Below are positions 25,755 through 34,569 of a stretch of DNA of 64,000 nucleotides, piece after piece. The stretch's first letter is position 1. Each line of letters opens with the position of its first letter. Under the pieces are notes generated by a model. The model saw only the letters and a program-made list of their open reading frames with translations. It had not been told where the DNA came from and made no database searches. The DNA is from Lichenicoccus sp965276875 (GTDB lineage: Bacteria; Pseudomonadota; Alphaproteobacteria; Acetobacterales; Acetobacteraceae): positions 2,914,001 to 2,978,000 of the forward strand of contig NZ_OZ255701.1 in the NCBI RefSeq assembly GCF_965276875.1. The letters are read 5' to 3'. The position numbers and the translations under genes were made by a program.

Positions 25755-26562
25755 TCGGCGTGATGCCGAGGGCGTCGCGCATCGGCGCGATGTCGAAGGC
25801 GCGGTCCTCGAGCAGACGGCGGATTTCGGCGGGTCCGATCCGGCCGGGCAGGGCCCGGGTCAGCCTGGCCAGCGCGATCAGCAACGGCCCAGGCACCGAC
25901 AGCACCGGGCGCGGGTGCCGTCCGAAGGCGCGCGCCACCGCGGCCACGAAATCGCGATAGGTGAGGGCTTCGGGGCCGGCGACCACCAGGCTGTGCGGGC
26001 CCTGCCATGCGCGATCGAGGCTGGCGAGGATGGCGCGCGTCACGTCGGACTGATGGACCGGCTGCACCAGGGCACGGCCGCCATCCGGTAGCGGTGTGAA
26101 CGGCAGCCAACGCAGCAGGGCGGCGAGACGTTGGACGTTGTTCTCACCCTCGGCGCCGTAGATCATCGTCGGATGCAGCATGACGCCGTGGCGAGCGGAG
26201 GCGAGAAAGGCCGCCTCGCCGGCGAGCACGCCATTGCCATGCGCATCCGGCCAGCGGGTGAATTTGCGTGTGCTGCCGAGCATTATCAGGGTGGCGCTTG
26301 CCGGCGCCTGGGCGATCACCCGCGCGGCGTGGCGGGCGTGCGCGGTGCAGACGATGCGCGTCGCATCCGCGAGGGCCGCGGCAAGCGCCGCCGCATCGTC
26401 GATATCGGCAAGACGTGGCGTCCCGGGCAGCCCGGTCGCCTGCCAGCGCGCGGCACTGCGCACGACAGGGACGTAGTCCTGATCGCGCCAGGCCAACGCC
26501 CGGCAGAGTGCGGCGCCTGACCGTCCGGACCCGCCAATGACGTGGATCGGCGGCGCCGACAT
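25714..26562 (-). CDS. NAD(P)-binding epimerase-like protein (atypical SDR)
   Basis: 282-residue Rossmann protein. The N-terminal HVIGGSGRSGAALCRAL binds NAD(P) (GGxGxxG). Further features are IMLGSTRKF, LHPTMIYGAEGENNVQRLA (atypical SDR with a YG motif) and a helical C-terminus. It resembles NDUFA9-like or NmrA-like atypical SDRs that bind nucleotides but may not be enzymes. Its start overlaps by one base the end of the upstream DUF2125 gene (TGATG), so they are cotranscribed. Confidence 0.68.
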   Translation of the reverse strand: MSAPPIHVIGGSGRSGAALCRALAWRDQDYVPVVRSAARWQATGLPGTPRLADIDDAAALAAALADATRIVCTAHARHAARVIAQAPASATLIMLGSTRKFTRWPDAHGNGVLAGEAAFLASARHGVMLHPTMIYGAEGENNVQRLAALLRWLPFTPLPDGGRALVQPVHQSDVTRAILASLDRAWQGPHSLVVAGPEALTYRDFVAAVARAFGRHPRPVLSVPGPLLIALARLTRALPGRIGPAEIRRLLEDRAFDIAPMRDALGITPISLQAGLATMRAP

Positions 26563-27772
26563 CAGTCCGCCGTGGCGCCGAAGCCTAACGCGCGCGCGGC
26601 GTCCTGGGGCTGCATCTGCCGCAGCAGCGCCAGCACCAGAAGCGGCATCGGCGAGGGCGGTGAGAGGGTGATGACGAAGCGGCGCGGGTCGTTGAGGAAT
26701 CGCAGCGTCTGCTGCTGGAACGCGCGTTGCGGGCCGGCCGGCTCGCCCTCGGTGCGCGCCTGCAGGCTCGCGGTCATGTTGGTGCGGAACTGTGCCGGCG
26801 TGATGCCGGAGCGCCCGGCCAAGGTGTCGATGACGTGTCCGGTGAGGCCGGCGTCGTCGTAGGTCACGCGCAGCTCGGTGAGCCGCGCCTGCGCCAGTTC
26901 GGCCAGCGCCTGCTTGCCGTCGGCTCCCGGCGGCGCTGGCCGCAGATGGTCGAGACCGATCTGCAGCGTGACCGCGCCGATCTTGTCCAAAACCAGCACG
27001 AACGGGCCGAATGCGATGGACTTGGCCGCGCTGTCGTAATGCGAAACACCATGCGCCGAACCTGTGACGGCGCCATAGCCATAGCGGGCGAGGAGGGTAG
27101 GGATCGAGCTCCGTTCGGACAGTGCGATGCCGGCCAGCGTGAAGCGTGTGTCGATCACGCCGGCCTTGCCACGGCTATGTTCCTCGACCTGCCGTATGGT
27201 CGCGGCCTGTTTGTTGTGGCTGTTCAGGCTGACCTGCCGCGCGGTCGTGTCCTGCGCGAAGCCGCCCTTATTGTCCGGAACCTGGTGGAACGACAGGCTG
27301 GCGACGTGGGCGCTGGTTCCGGGGTCGGCCAAAATACGGGTGTCGATCCCCTCCGCGCGCAGGCTGCCGACTTGCAGGTCGGTGAGTGCCGGGGGAATGG
27401 CGCCGACGGGTTTGACGGAGAACAGGTGGTGCTCCTCAAGCCGGTCGACATGCAGGGTAAGCCCCCATCCGCGACCCGCGCGTCGTCGAGCACGGCGCTG
27501 CCGACGCGGTTGCCCAGCACGTGGCTGAGCGACATGGTCTTCACCTGCAGCGTGACCGCGCCCCAGCGCACCTGCAAATTGGTGAAATCCGCGCCCAGGC
27601 GCAGAGGTGCTGCGCGGGCGGTGGCATAGGTGAAGCTGCCGTCCGGCCGGAGGCTGGCGCGGGCCTGCGCAATCGAGCTCTGCAGGCGGCTCTTTGCCAT
27701 CTGATCGAGGATCAGCCAGCCGACCGCGAGCACCGCCACCAGAGCGACCGTCGCGATGCCAAGTCTTTTCAC
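26562..27772 (-). pseudogene. DUF2125 protein gene with a one-base frameshift
   Basis: The N-terminal part (start GTG at 27770-27772, with GAGGAG upstream) has a transmembrane anchor, VKRLGIATVALVAVLAVGWLIL, then RLGADFTNLQVRWGAVTLQV. The C-terminal part, in another frame, ends GFGATAD at 26562. The two halves join if one base is added in the run of five C at 27462-27466 (G on the coding strand): the sequence then reads DGGLTLHVDRLEEHHLFS and continues without a stop to 26562. DUF2125 proteins are membrane-anchored and of unknown function. It is either a sequencing/assembly error or a recent null allele. Confidence 0.75.
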
Positions 27773-27863
27773 GCGAACACTCCTCAGACCCTTCCGCTCT
27801 ATCACGCGGCGTCTCGGGTCACCAACGACACCCGCGGTATCTCGATACCGCAGGCCAAAGACC

Positions 27864-27892
27864 TTGACCTGCATGGCGGATCTGGCCATAAC
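27864..27892 (+). promoter_or_regulatory. candidate sigma-70 promoter of rplM-rpsI
   Basis: TTGACC (27864-27869) and CATAAC (27887-27892) are separated by 17 bases and lie 33 bases before the rplM start. The -35 box is close to consensus and the -10 box is weak, which is common in high-GC alphaproteobacteria. Motif match only. Confidence 0.4.
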
Positions 27893-27924
27893 CCCGCCCT
27901 CGCTGCTGACGGAATTGCACACTC

Positions 27925-28410
27925 ATGAAGACCACCCTCTCACTGAAGCCCGCGGAGGTGACGAAGGGCTGGATCCTGATCGATGCCGATGGCCTCGTTC
28001 TTGGTCGCCTCGCCACCATCATCGCCGGCCGCCTGCGCGGCAAGCACAAGCCGCAATTCACCCCGCATGTCGATTGCGGCGACAATGTCGTGGTGGTGAA
28101 CGCCGAGAAGGTCCGCCTGACCGGCAACAAGGCCGGCCAGAAGCTGTTCCACTACCACACCGGCTATGCCGGCGGCATCAAGCAGCGCACCATCGAGCAG
28201 CGCCTGACCGGCAAGAACCCCGGCCACGTCATCAGCAAGGCGGTCGAGCGCATGATTACCCGCGGGCCGCTGCAGCGCGCGCAGATGAAGCATCTGTATG
28301 TCTATGCCGGCACTACGCATCCGCATGACGGCCAGCAGCCCAAGGCGCTCGACGTCGCCAGCCTGAATCGCAAGAACTCCGTCAACTCCAAGAAGAGCAT
28401 CGCGGCCTGA
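27925..28410 (+). CDS. rplM: 50S ribosomal protein L13
   Basis: 161-residue L13. The opening MKTTLSLKPAEVTKGWILIDADGLVLGRLAT and the segment VVVNAEKVRLTGNK are standard, as is KHLYVYAGTTHPHDGQQP near the C-terminus. rpsI follows 2 bp downstream, as in most bacteria. It assembles early in the large subunit. Confidence 0.97.
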   Translation: MKTTLSLKPAEVTKGWILIDADGLVLGRLATIIAGRLRGKHKPQFTPHVDCGDNVVVVNAEKVRLTGNKAGQKLFHYHTGYAGGIKQRTIEQRLTGKNPGHVISKAVERMITRGPLQRAQMKHLYVYAGTTHPHDGQQPKALDVASLNRKNSVNSKKSIAA

Positions 28411-28412
28411 TC

Positions 28413-28934
28413 ATGTCGGATACCCAAAGCGAGACTCAGAACCAGCCACGCACCGGCACGCTGGCCGACCTCCGTGACATGGCGTCCAGCGCCGGTGTTG
28501 CGGTCACTCCGTCCGAGACCCCGCTGCGCGAGCCGAAGCGTGACGCGCTCGGCCGCTCGTACGCCACCGGCCGACGCAAGAACGCTATCGCCCGCGTCTG
28601 GATCAAGCCGGGCCGCGGCGAGATCAGCGTCAATGGCAAGAAGGTCGGGCAGTATTTCGCGCGTCCCGTGCTGCGCATGCTGATCACCCAGCCCTTCCTG
28701 GTGGCCGACCGCTACAACCAGTTCGACGTGTTCTGCACGGTGACCGGCGGCGGTCTGTCCGGGCAGGCGGGCGCGATGCGTCACGGCATCAGCCGCGCGC
28801 TCACGTATTATGAGCCGAACCTGCGCGGCATCCTCAAGGTGGCAGGCTTCCTGACCCGCGACAGCCGGGTCGTCGAGCGCAAGAAATATGGTCGGGCCAA
28901 GGCGCGCCGCTCGTTCCAGTTCTCCAAGCGGTAG
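28413..28934 (+). CDS. rpsI: 30S ribosomal protein S9
   Basis: 173-residue S9, about 40 residues longer than E. coli S9 because of an N-terminal extension, which is normal in alphaproteobacteria. The core begins with the YATGRRKNAIARVW motif, and the C-terminus ends KARRSFQFSKR, whose last basic residues contact the P-site tRNA. It is second in the rplM-rpsI operon and is followed by a strong terminator. Confidence 0.97.
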   Translation: MSDTQSETQNQPRTGTLADLRDMASSAGVAVTPSETPLREPKRDALGRSYATGRRKNAIARVWIKPGRGEISVNGKKVGQYFARPVLRMLITQPFLVADRYNQFDVFCTVTGGGLSGQAGAMRHGISRALTYYEPNLRGILKVAGFLTRDSRVVERKKYGRAKARRSFQFSKR

Positions 28935-28960
28935 AATCGAAGTAATTTTTTGGACTGGGA

Positions 28961-28993
28961 AACGGGTGGGGCCTTCGGGTTCCACCCGTTTTG
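28961..28993 (+). terminator. rho-independent terminator of rplM-rpsI
   Basis: AACGGGTGGGGCC pairs with GGTTCCACCCGTT around a TTCG loop (13 bp, two G-U pairs). A short T run follows (GTTTTGCG). It sits 27 bases after rpsI and 33 bases before argC, so it separates the ribosomal operon from argC. Confidence 0.85.
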
Positions 28994-29025
28994 CGTTATG
29001 TTTCGTTGCTAATGGAGAACGGCGG

Positions 29026-29934
29026 ATGGCGGCGAGCATCTTTATCGACGGCGAGGCCGGAACCACTGGACTCGGCATCCGCGAGCGGCTCGCGGGCCTT
29101 GACGTCGCCGTGCGTTCCATCGATCCGCGCCATCGCAAGGACCCGCAGGCGCGTCTCGACCTGATGCGCGCGGTCGATCTGGTTGTGCTGTGCCTGCCGG
29201 ACGATGCCGCGCGCGGCTCTTCGCACATGGTTGCCTGCCTCGACGAGCCGCCCAAGCTGCTCGACGCCAGCACCGCCTTTCGCGCGTCCCCGGGATGGGT
29301 ATACGGGTTCGCCGAGTTGGCGCCAGAGCAGTCCCTGGCCATCGCGACGGCGCCGCGCGTCTCCAATCCGGGCTGCTATGCGACCGGCGCGGTGGCCCTG
29401 CTGCGCCCTCTGGTCGCGAGCAAGCTGATCGCCGCTGATATGCCGATCTCGATCAACGCGGTCAGTGGCTATTCCGGCGGCGGCCATACCATGATCGAGG
29501 CGCACGAGACCGCCGGCGGACCCGCTTTCCAGCTCTACGCCCTCGACCTGGAACACAAGCACGTGCCCGAGATCATGGCCCATTCCGGACTTTCGGTGAG
29601 GCCGTTGCTGGTCCCCTCGGTCGGGCATTTCCGCCAGGGGATGATCGTCTCGATCCCGCTGCATCTCGACCGGCTCGGCAGCGGCGCCTCGGCGGCAGCA
29701 CTGCGCGCCTGTCTGCGGGATTGGTATGCTGATGCGCGTCATGTCGTGGTTGCGCAAAGCGCTGGCGTCCTGAGCGCGGATGGGCTCGCCGGCACCGATA
29801 TGATGGAGCTCGCGGTGCACGGCACCGATTGCGCCCCGCACGCGTTGCTGACCGCGCGCCTGGACAATCTCGGCAAGGGCGCCTCGGGTGCGGCAATCCA
29901 GAACATTTGCCTAATGCTGGGCCTGACCGACTGA
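29026..29934 (+). CDS. argC: N-acetyl-gamma-glutamyl-phosphate reductase (type 2)
   Basis: 302-residue NADPH-dependent reductase in arginine synthesis. The short (about 300-residue) type 2 form is characterised by the start SIFIDGEAGTTGLGIRERL. The catalytic cysteine is in VSNPGCYATG, and the C-terminal LGKGASGAAIQN is diagnostic. ATG at 29026 is preceded by GGAGAACGG. It follows rpsI in the same orientation, as in many alphaproteobacteria. Confidence 0.93.
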   Translation: MAASIFIDGEAGTTGLGIRERLAGLDVAVRSIDPRHRKDPQARLDLMRAVDLVVLCLPDDAARGSSHMVACLDEPPKLLDASTAFRASPGWVYGFAELAPEQSLAIATAPRVSNPGCYATGAVALLRPLVASKLIAADMPISINAVSGYSGGGHTMIEAHETAGGPAFQLYALDLEHKHVPEIMAHSGLSVRPLLVPSVGHFRQGMIVSIPLHLDRLGSGASAAALRACLRDWYADARHVVVAQSAGVLSADGLAGTDMMELAVHGTDCAPHALLTARLDNLGKGASGAAIQNICLMLGLTD

Positions 29935-31169
29935 GCGCGCCCGCTTCCGATGCACCTGCGTCCGACGCGGCAGCGCGATGGAGGGACCTGCTCACCCAGC
30001 GCTTGAGGGCGCCGCTGCTGACCGTCTCCCTCGGGATTGCGCTGTTCGCGTTCAACGAGTTCCTGGTCTCGACGGCGTTGCCGAACGCGGTGCGCGACAT
30101 CGGCGGCGTCGCTTTGATGAGTGGCGCGGTGAGCATCTATCTGCTGCCCTCGATCGCCAGCGGCGTCTGTGCCGCCAGCCTCAAGCGTCGCGTCGGGACC
30201 CGTGCCTTGCTGCTGCTGGCCGGCCTGGTGTTCCTCGCCGGCACGCTGGTCGCGGCGTTCGCCGGCTCGATGCCGGTGCTGCTAGCCGGGCGAGCAATGC
30301 AGGGGACCGGCGACGGCATCATCGCGGCCCTTTGCTACAGCCTCATCCCCGCTCTATTCCCGCCCGAACTGATCTCGCGCGTGTTCGGCGTCGAGGCGAT
30401 CGTCTGGGCGCTCGCCGCCTTCGGCGGTCCGCTGCTGTCCGGCTGGGCGACTCAACTGATCTCCTGGCGAGCGGCGTTTCTGCTCAACCTGCCGCTGATC
30501 GCCGGTTTCCTGGTTCTGGTGCCGCGGGTCGCCCCCAAGGCGGCGCTGAGCGAACCCAGATCCGGCGGCCCAAGGCTGCGGCACTCACGCCGGCTGCTGC
30601 GGATCTACTGGGCCGTGCTGCTGATGCCGCTGGCCCAAGCCGTGTCGGCTGTCTATCTCGTGCTCGCGTTGCAGCATCTCTGGGACCTGCGTCCCGGCTT
30701 CGCCGGCGGCATTGCGTCGCTGATGGCGCTCTCCTGGAGCGGCTCGGCACTGCTGGTGGCGCCTTTTGCACGATGGCGTCAGAACCTTGCGCGCTTTGCG
30801 CCGCTGCTCAATGTCGTGGGCCTGAGCGGTCTGACGATCGCCATCGGTGCGCATTGGCTGATCCTCGCCGTCGCCAGCCAGATCACCGTCGGCGTGGGCT
30901 TCGGACTGAGCTGGGCGCCGCTGAGCCAGAACGCGATGGACGCGGCCTCCGAAACCGATCGCGAGCAGGCGACGGCGCTGCTGCCGATGGTGCAATCGGC
31001 GGGCTATGCGATTGGCGCCACGGTCGCGGGCCTGATCGTCAATGAAGCGGGGCTGCCGCAGGCGTTGCAGGCCGGGCACAGCATCGCCCCGCCGCTTTGC
31101 GTCGCCTACGCCGCCGCCGCACTCATCGCTTTGGCAGGGGCGTTACCTGGGCTCATCCGGGAAGGCTGA
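29931..31169 (+). CDS. MFS transporter
   Basis: About 412-residue, 12-helix major facilitator. The transmembrane segments begin with VSLGIALFAFNEFLVSTALPNAVRDIGG. Characteristic loops are RAMQGTGDGIIAALCYSLIPALFPPE and PKAALSEPRSGGP. It resembles drug/metabolite efflux MFS proteins; the substrate is unknown. There is no ATG, GTG or TTG at the argC junction. A CTG at 29931, overlapping the argC stop (CTGA), is the best start, with a TTG at 30003 as an alternative. Translational coupling to argC is likely. Confidence 0.7.
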   Translation: MSAPASDAPASDAAARWRDLLTQRLRAPLLTVSLGIALFAFNEFLVSTALPNAVRDIGGVALMSGAVSIYLLPSIASGVCAASLKRRVGTRALLLLAGLVFLAGTLVAAFAGSMPVLLAGRAMQGTGDGIIAALCYSLIPALFPPELISRVFGVEAIVWALAAFGGPLLSGWATQLISWRAAFLLNLPLIAGFLVLVPRVAPKAALSEPRSGGPRLRHSRRLLRIYWAVLLMPLAQAVSAVYLVLALQHLWDLRPGFAGGIASLMALSWSGSALLVAPFARWRQNLARFAPLLNVVGLSGLTIAIGAHWLILAVASQITVGVGFGLSWAPLSQNAMDAASETDREQATALLPMVQSAGYAIGATVAGLIVNEAGLPQALQAGHSIAPPLCVAYAAAALIALAGALPGLIREG

Positions 31170-31235
31170 ACGGTATGACCGTGGAGATAGCCGGGCGGCG
31201 GCACGCAAAGAAGGGCCGTGATCCTGGTCGCCTCG

Positions 31236-31541
31236 TCAGGGCGGCTCATTCTCGGTACGCATCGCCCAACGCTCGGCGAAGACGTGCAGCGGCAGAAAGA
31301 CCGTGATGAATTCGATGCCTTGATCAGTCAGGCAATATCCCAGCCCCTGTTCCTGTTTCACAAGACCCGCCTGTCGAAGGTCCATCAAGCGGGCATTAAG
31401 GCTGCTTGGGGAGGCATCATCGCAGCGGCTGCGGAGCGCGCTAGCCTTGAGCGGTCCGTCCCGCAGTTCCCACAGATCATCGAAGTCATACAGCTCTGTG
31501 GTTTTTACCTGACGATCAGCTACCTGGTTGGCTGCTTCGAG
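31236..31541 (-). pseudogene. 5'-truncated HxlR-like winged-helix regulator fragment
   Basis: In one minus-strand frame the sequence reads DFDDLWELRDGPLKASALR, then a helix-turn-helix-like SPSSLNARLMDLRQAGLV, and GYCLTDQGIEFITVFLPLHVFAERWA. This matches the second half of HxlR-family proteins (recognition helix, wing and GxxF/L...W ending). An in-frame TAG at 31542-31544 blocks extension and no start codon precedes the domain. I read it as a remnant, but an unusual start cannot be excluded. Confidence 0.5.
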
Positions 31542-31639
31542 CTACCGCTCGAACACTTCAGCCGACGCTTCAACTGCCTACCGCCATGCTGAGCAACAGC
31601 CGTGGCCTACAAGCCGACCTATGACATAGCGTTCAAGGA

Positions 31640-32314
31640 TCAAAGCTCGCTGAGGGTGCTGACCACGCGCGAGACCATGCCGTAGGCGATCGCCTCCTCC
31701 GCACTCATCCAGTAGTTGCGGTCAGTGTCCTTGGCGACCTTCTCGTAGGTCTGGCCGGTCTCGCGCGCGAACAGCCGGTTCAGCCGCTCGCGCATCTTGA
31801 TGATCTCGCGCGCCTCGATATCGATGTCGACAGCCGGGCCGCGGACACCGCCCATCGGCTGGTGCAGAAGGAAGCGGGTGTTGGGCAGGCACAGCCGGCG
31901 CTCCTTGGCGCCCGCCACGTAAATCAATGCGCCGGCGCTGGCCACCCAGCCGGTGCCGATCACGCGCACCGGGGCGATGGCGTCGACGAAGCGGATCATG
32001 TCGTGGATGGTGTCGCCGCTTTCGACGTGGCCGCCGGGCGAGTTGACATACACGTCGATCGGCTTGTCGGAGGCGCCGGCAAGGGCCAGCAGCCGGCCGG
32101 TGACGTCGCGCGCGACCTTGTCGTTGATGGCGCCGAAGATCAGGACCTTGCGCTGGTCGAACAGGCGCTTCTCAAGCTCGTTGATCGGCGAGGAGAGGGT
32201 CTTGTTGTCCTCCGGCTCCTTCGGCTCCGGGCCGTTGGGCTGAGGTACGTCGGGACCGTCGGGGGCCTCCGGGTCCTCGTCGTCATCCATGCGGATGCGG
32301 TCCTTGCGGTTCAT
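31640..32314 (-). CDS. clpP: ClpP-type serine protease (variant with long N-terminus)
   Basis: 224-residue ClpP-fold protease that degrades proteins with a ClpA/ClpX-type partner. The catalytic triad is recognisable: Ser in GTGWVASAGALIY, His in RFLLHQPMGG and Asp in KVAKDTDRNYWMSAEEA. The serine region is atypical (GWVASAGA rather than GMAASMGA). The N-terminus is an acidic, Pro-rich extension of about 40 residues (DEDPEAPDGPDVPQPNGPEPKEPED). This pattern is seen in second ClpP copies of alphaproteobacteria, and the extension may affect ring assembly. ATG 32314. Confidence 0.85.
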   Translation of the reverse strand: MNRKDRIRMDDDEDPEAPDGPDVPQPNGPEPKEPEDNKTLSSPINELEKRLFDQRKVLIFGAINDKVARDVTGRLLALAGASDKPIDVYVNSPGGHVESGDTIHDMIRFVDAIAPVRVIGTGWVASAGALIYVAGAKERRLCLPNTRFLLHQPMGGVRGPAVDIDIEAREIIKMRERLNRLFARETGQTYEKVAKDTDRNYWMSAEEAIAYGMVSRVVSTLSEL

Positions 32315-32416
32315 GATGATCTCCCTGCATCCAGATGGCGCATGCGAGCGTCCTAACCTGTTTGTCGCAGCACTCCAAGCCGGGCTAAACCGGAGTGCCG
32401 CGAAACCGAGGAAGAG

Positions 32417-33316
32417 ATGGGCGTTGTGGTGAAGCAGCCAAGAGTGCGGTGGGCGGTGCGGACGCTGTTTCTGATCACAGCACCCGGACTCGCCGGTTGC
32501 GCGCACCAGGGGGTGGTCGGCACGCCGGTGAGTTGGTGGCACCAGGTTGAAGGCGGCGCCATTGCCAAACAGCGGCCGCCGCCGCCAGGAGTCAACGATC
32601 CCTATCCTGCGATCGGCACGACACCAGCCCATCCGCCGCAGGTCGCCTCCCTGGCGCTACGCCAGTCGGTGACCGATGCGCTGCAACGTCAGCGCAACCT
32701 GACCACCCGGCTCGACGCGAATACGCCGCTGCCGCCGGCACCGCCTCGCTCGTCGCCTGGCGCATCGCCGCCAGCACCCGGCGCCGCGTCGGCAACACTC
32801 GCGGCGGCGCAAGCGGCTCCCGGCCCGCAACAAGCACGCCCAGCCGCCGACCCGTCGCCCGAGCTCGCCTTGCCGGCGGTGCAGGTGCAGCCCGCCGGCG
32901 ACGCGGCCCCGGTGGAGCTGCCCGCAATCCCCGGCGCACCGCCGCCGCCGCCCAGGCTGCCCGGTGTTCGCGCGGTCGCGGGGATACCGGCCAGCGCGCC
33001 GCTGCCCGACTATCAGGTGATACCAGCCGCCGGCACGCGCATCGCGTTCGCCCCCGGCACCGACAGTATTCGGCCCGATCAGCAGGGGGCCCTGCACGCC
33101 CTTGCGGTTCAGCGCGGCGCCGGGAACCTGCTGGTGCATGGCTACGGCGACGCCGACGCCGCGAGTGCCGATGCGCAGGCGCAGGCGCTGACGCTGGCCA
33201 GCCTGCGCGCCGGCAGCGTCGCCCGCGCGTTGCAGGACGAAGGCGTGCCGGCCTCGTCGATCCTTCTGCAAGCGCAAGCATTTGGTCGCGGCGCCAGCGT
33301 CAGTCTGGTACCATGA
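32417..33316 (+). CDS. OmpA-like lipoprotein
   Basis: 299-residue secreted lipoprotein. The signal peptide ends in a lipobox (APGLAGC). A long Ala/Pro-rich linker is followed by a C-terminal OmpA-like domain. Relevant segments are RIAFAPGTDSIRPDQQGAL, LLVHGYGDADAAS and LASLRAGSVARALQDEGVPASSI. It probably anchors the outer membrane to peptidoglycan. The ATG at 32417 precedes a basic N-terminal segment. Its end overlaps the next gene by 4 bases. Confidence 0.7.
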   Translation: MGVVVKQPRVRWAVRTLFLITAPGLAGCAHQGVVGTPVSWWHQVEGGAIAKQRPPPPGVNDPYPAIGTTPAHPPQVASLALRQSVTDALQRQRNLTTRLDANTPLPPAPPRSSPGASPPAPGAASATLAAAQAAPGPQQARPAADPSPELALPAVQVQPAGDAAPVELPAIPGAPPPPPRLPGVRAVAGIPASAPLPDYQVIPAAGTRIAFAPGTDSIRPDQQGALHALAVQRGAGNLLVHGYGDADAASADAQAQALTLASLRAGSVARALQDEGVPASSILLQAQAFGRGASVSLVP

Positions 33317-34569
33317 CCCGACCAGCCCCTGCGCAAGAGCCGATCATGACCGAAGAGTTCCACCGTATCCGACGCCTGCCGCCCTACGTGTTTGCCGAGG
33401 TCAACGCGGCGAAGGCGAAGGCGCGGACGCGCGGGGCGGACATCATCGATCTCGGCATGGGCAATCCCGACAGCCCGACACCTGCGCATATCGTCGCCAA
33501 GCTGGTCGAGACCGTGGCCGATCCACGCTCGCACCGCTACTCGGTCAGCCGCGGCATCCCCGGCCTGCGACGGGCACTCGCCGGCTACTATGCGCGCCGC
33601 TTCGACGTCGGCCTCGATCCGGAAACCGAGGTGGTGGTGACACTCGGCTCCAAGGAGGGCCTGGCCAACCTCTCAAGCGCCATCACCAGCCCCGGCGACA
33701 CCATCCTGGTGCCGAACCCATCCTATCCGATCCACCAGTTCGGCTTCATCATCGCCGGCGCATCGGTGCGCTCGGTGCCGGCCTGTCCAAACGAGGACAT
33801 GCTGCGCGCCCTGGAGCGCGCGGTGCGGCACTCGGTGCCCAAGCCCACCGCGCTGATCGTCAACTTTCCCTCGAACCCGACCGCCTATCTCGCCGACCTC
33901 GATTTCTACCGCGAGCTGGTGGCGTTCGCCCGGCGCGAGGAAATCTGGATCCTGTCCGATCTGGCCTACGCCGAGATCTATTTCGGCGACGTCCCGCCGC
34001 CCTCGATCCTGCAGGTTCCGGGCGCGCGCGATGTTGCCGTCGAGTTCACCTCGCTGTCCAAGACCTATTCCATGGCCGGCTGGCGGATCGGCTTCGCCGC
34101 CGGCAACCAGCGCCTGGTCAATGCGCTGACCCGGATCAAATCCTATCTCGATTACGGCGCCTTCACCCCAATCCAGGTTGCCGCGGTCGCCGCCCTGAAC
34201 GGGCCGCAGGACTGCATCGGAGAGATACGCACCTTGTATCGGGAGCGGCGCGACGTGCTGATCCGTGGCCTTGCCGCCGCCGGCTGGCAGGTGCCGTCGC
34301 CGGAGGGCTCGATGTTCGCCTGGGCACCGATTCCGGAGCGATTCGCCCCGCTGGGAAGCGTCGGTTTCGCCAAGCTGTTGATGCAGGAGGCGGGTGTCGC
34401 GGTGGCTCCGGGGTTGGGTTTCGGCGAGCACGGGGAAGGCTTCGTGCGGATCGGCCTGGTCGAGAACACCCAGCGGCTGCGCCAGGCGACGCGCAACATC
34501 AAGTCGTTCCTCGCTGCCCATAACGGCGGCCCGGCGCGCGCCGACGCGTCGCTGGAAACCGTCTCTTGA
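33313..34569 (+). CDS. alaC: alanine-type aminotransferase (AlaC-like)
   Basis: 418-residue class I aminotransferase. Features are DIIDLGMGNPDSPTPAHI, RYSVSRGIPGLRRALAGYYARRF, FPSNPTA, ILSDLAYAEIYF and the PLP-lysine segment FTSLSKTYSMAGWRIGF. This family is placed upstream of hom in many alphaproteobacteria and often called alaC or LL-diaminopimelate-type aminotransferase. The start overlaps the OmpA-like stop (ATGA). An internal ATG (MTEEF, 33346) is an alternative start. It overlaps hom by 4 bp. Confidence 0.85.
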   Translation: MTRPAPAQEPIMTEEFHRIRRLPPYVFAEVNAAKAKARTRGADIIDLGMGNPDSPTPAHIVAKLVETVADPRSHRYSVSRGIPGLRRALAGYYARRFDVGLDPETEVVVTLGSKEGLANLSSAITSPGDTILVPNPSYPIHQFGFIIAGASVRSVPACPNEDMLRALERAVRHSVPKPTALIVNFPSNPTAYLADLDFYRELVAFARREEIWILSDLAYAEIYFGDVPPPSILQVPGARDVAVEFTSLSKTYSMAGWRIGFAAGNQRLVNALTRIKSYLDYGAFTPIQVAAVAALNGPQDCIGEIRTLYRERRDVLIRGLAAAGWQVPSPEGSMFAWAPIPERFAPLGSVGFAKLLMQEAGVAVAPGLGFGEHGEGFVRIGLVENTQRLRQATRNIKSFLAAHNGGPARADASLETVS

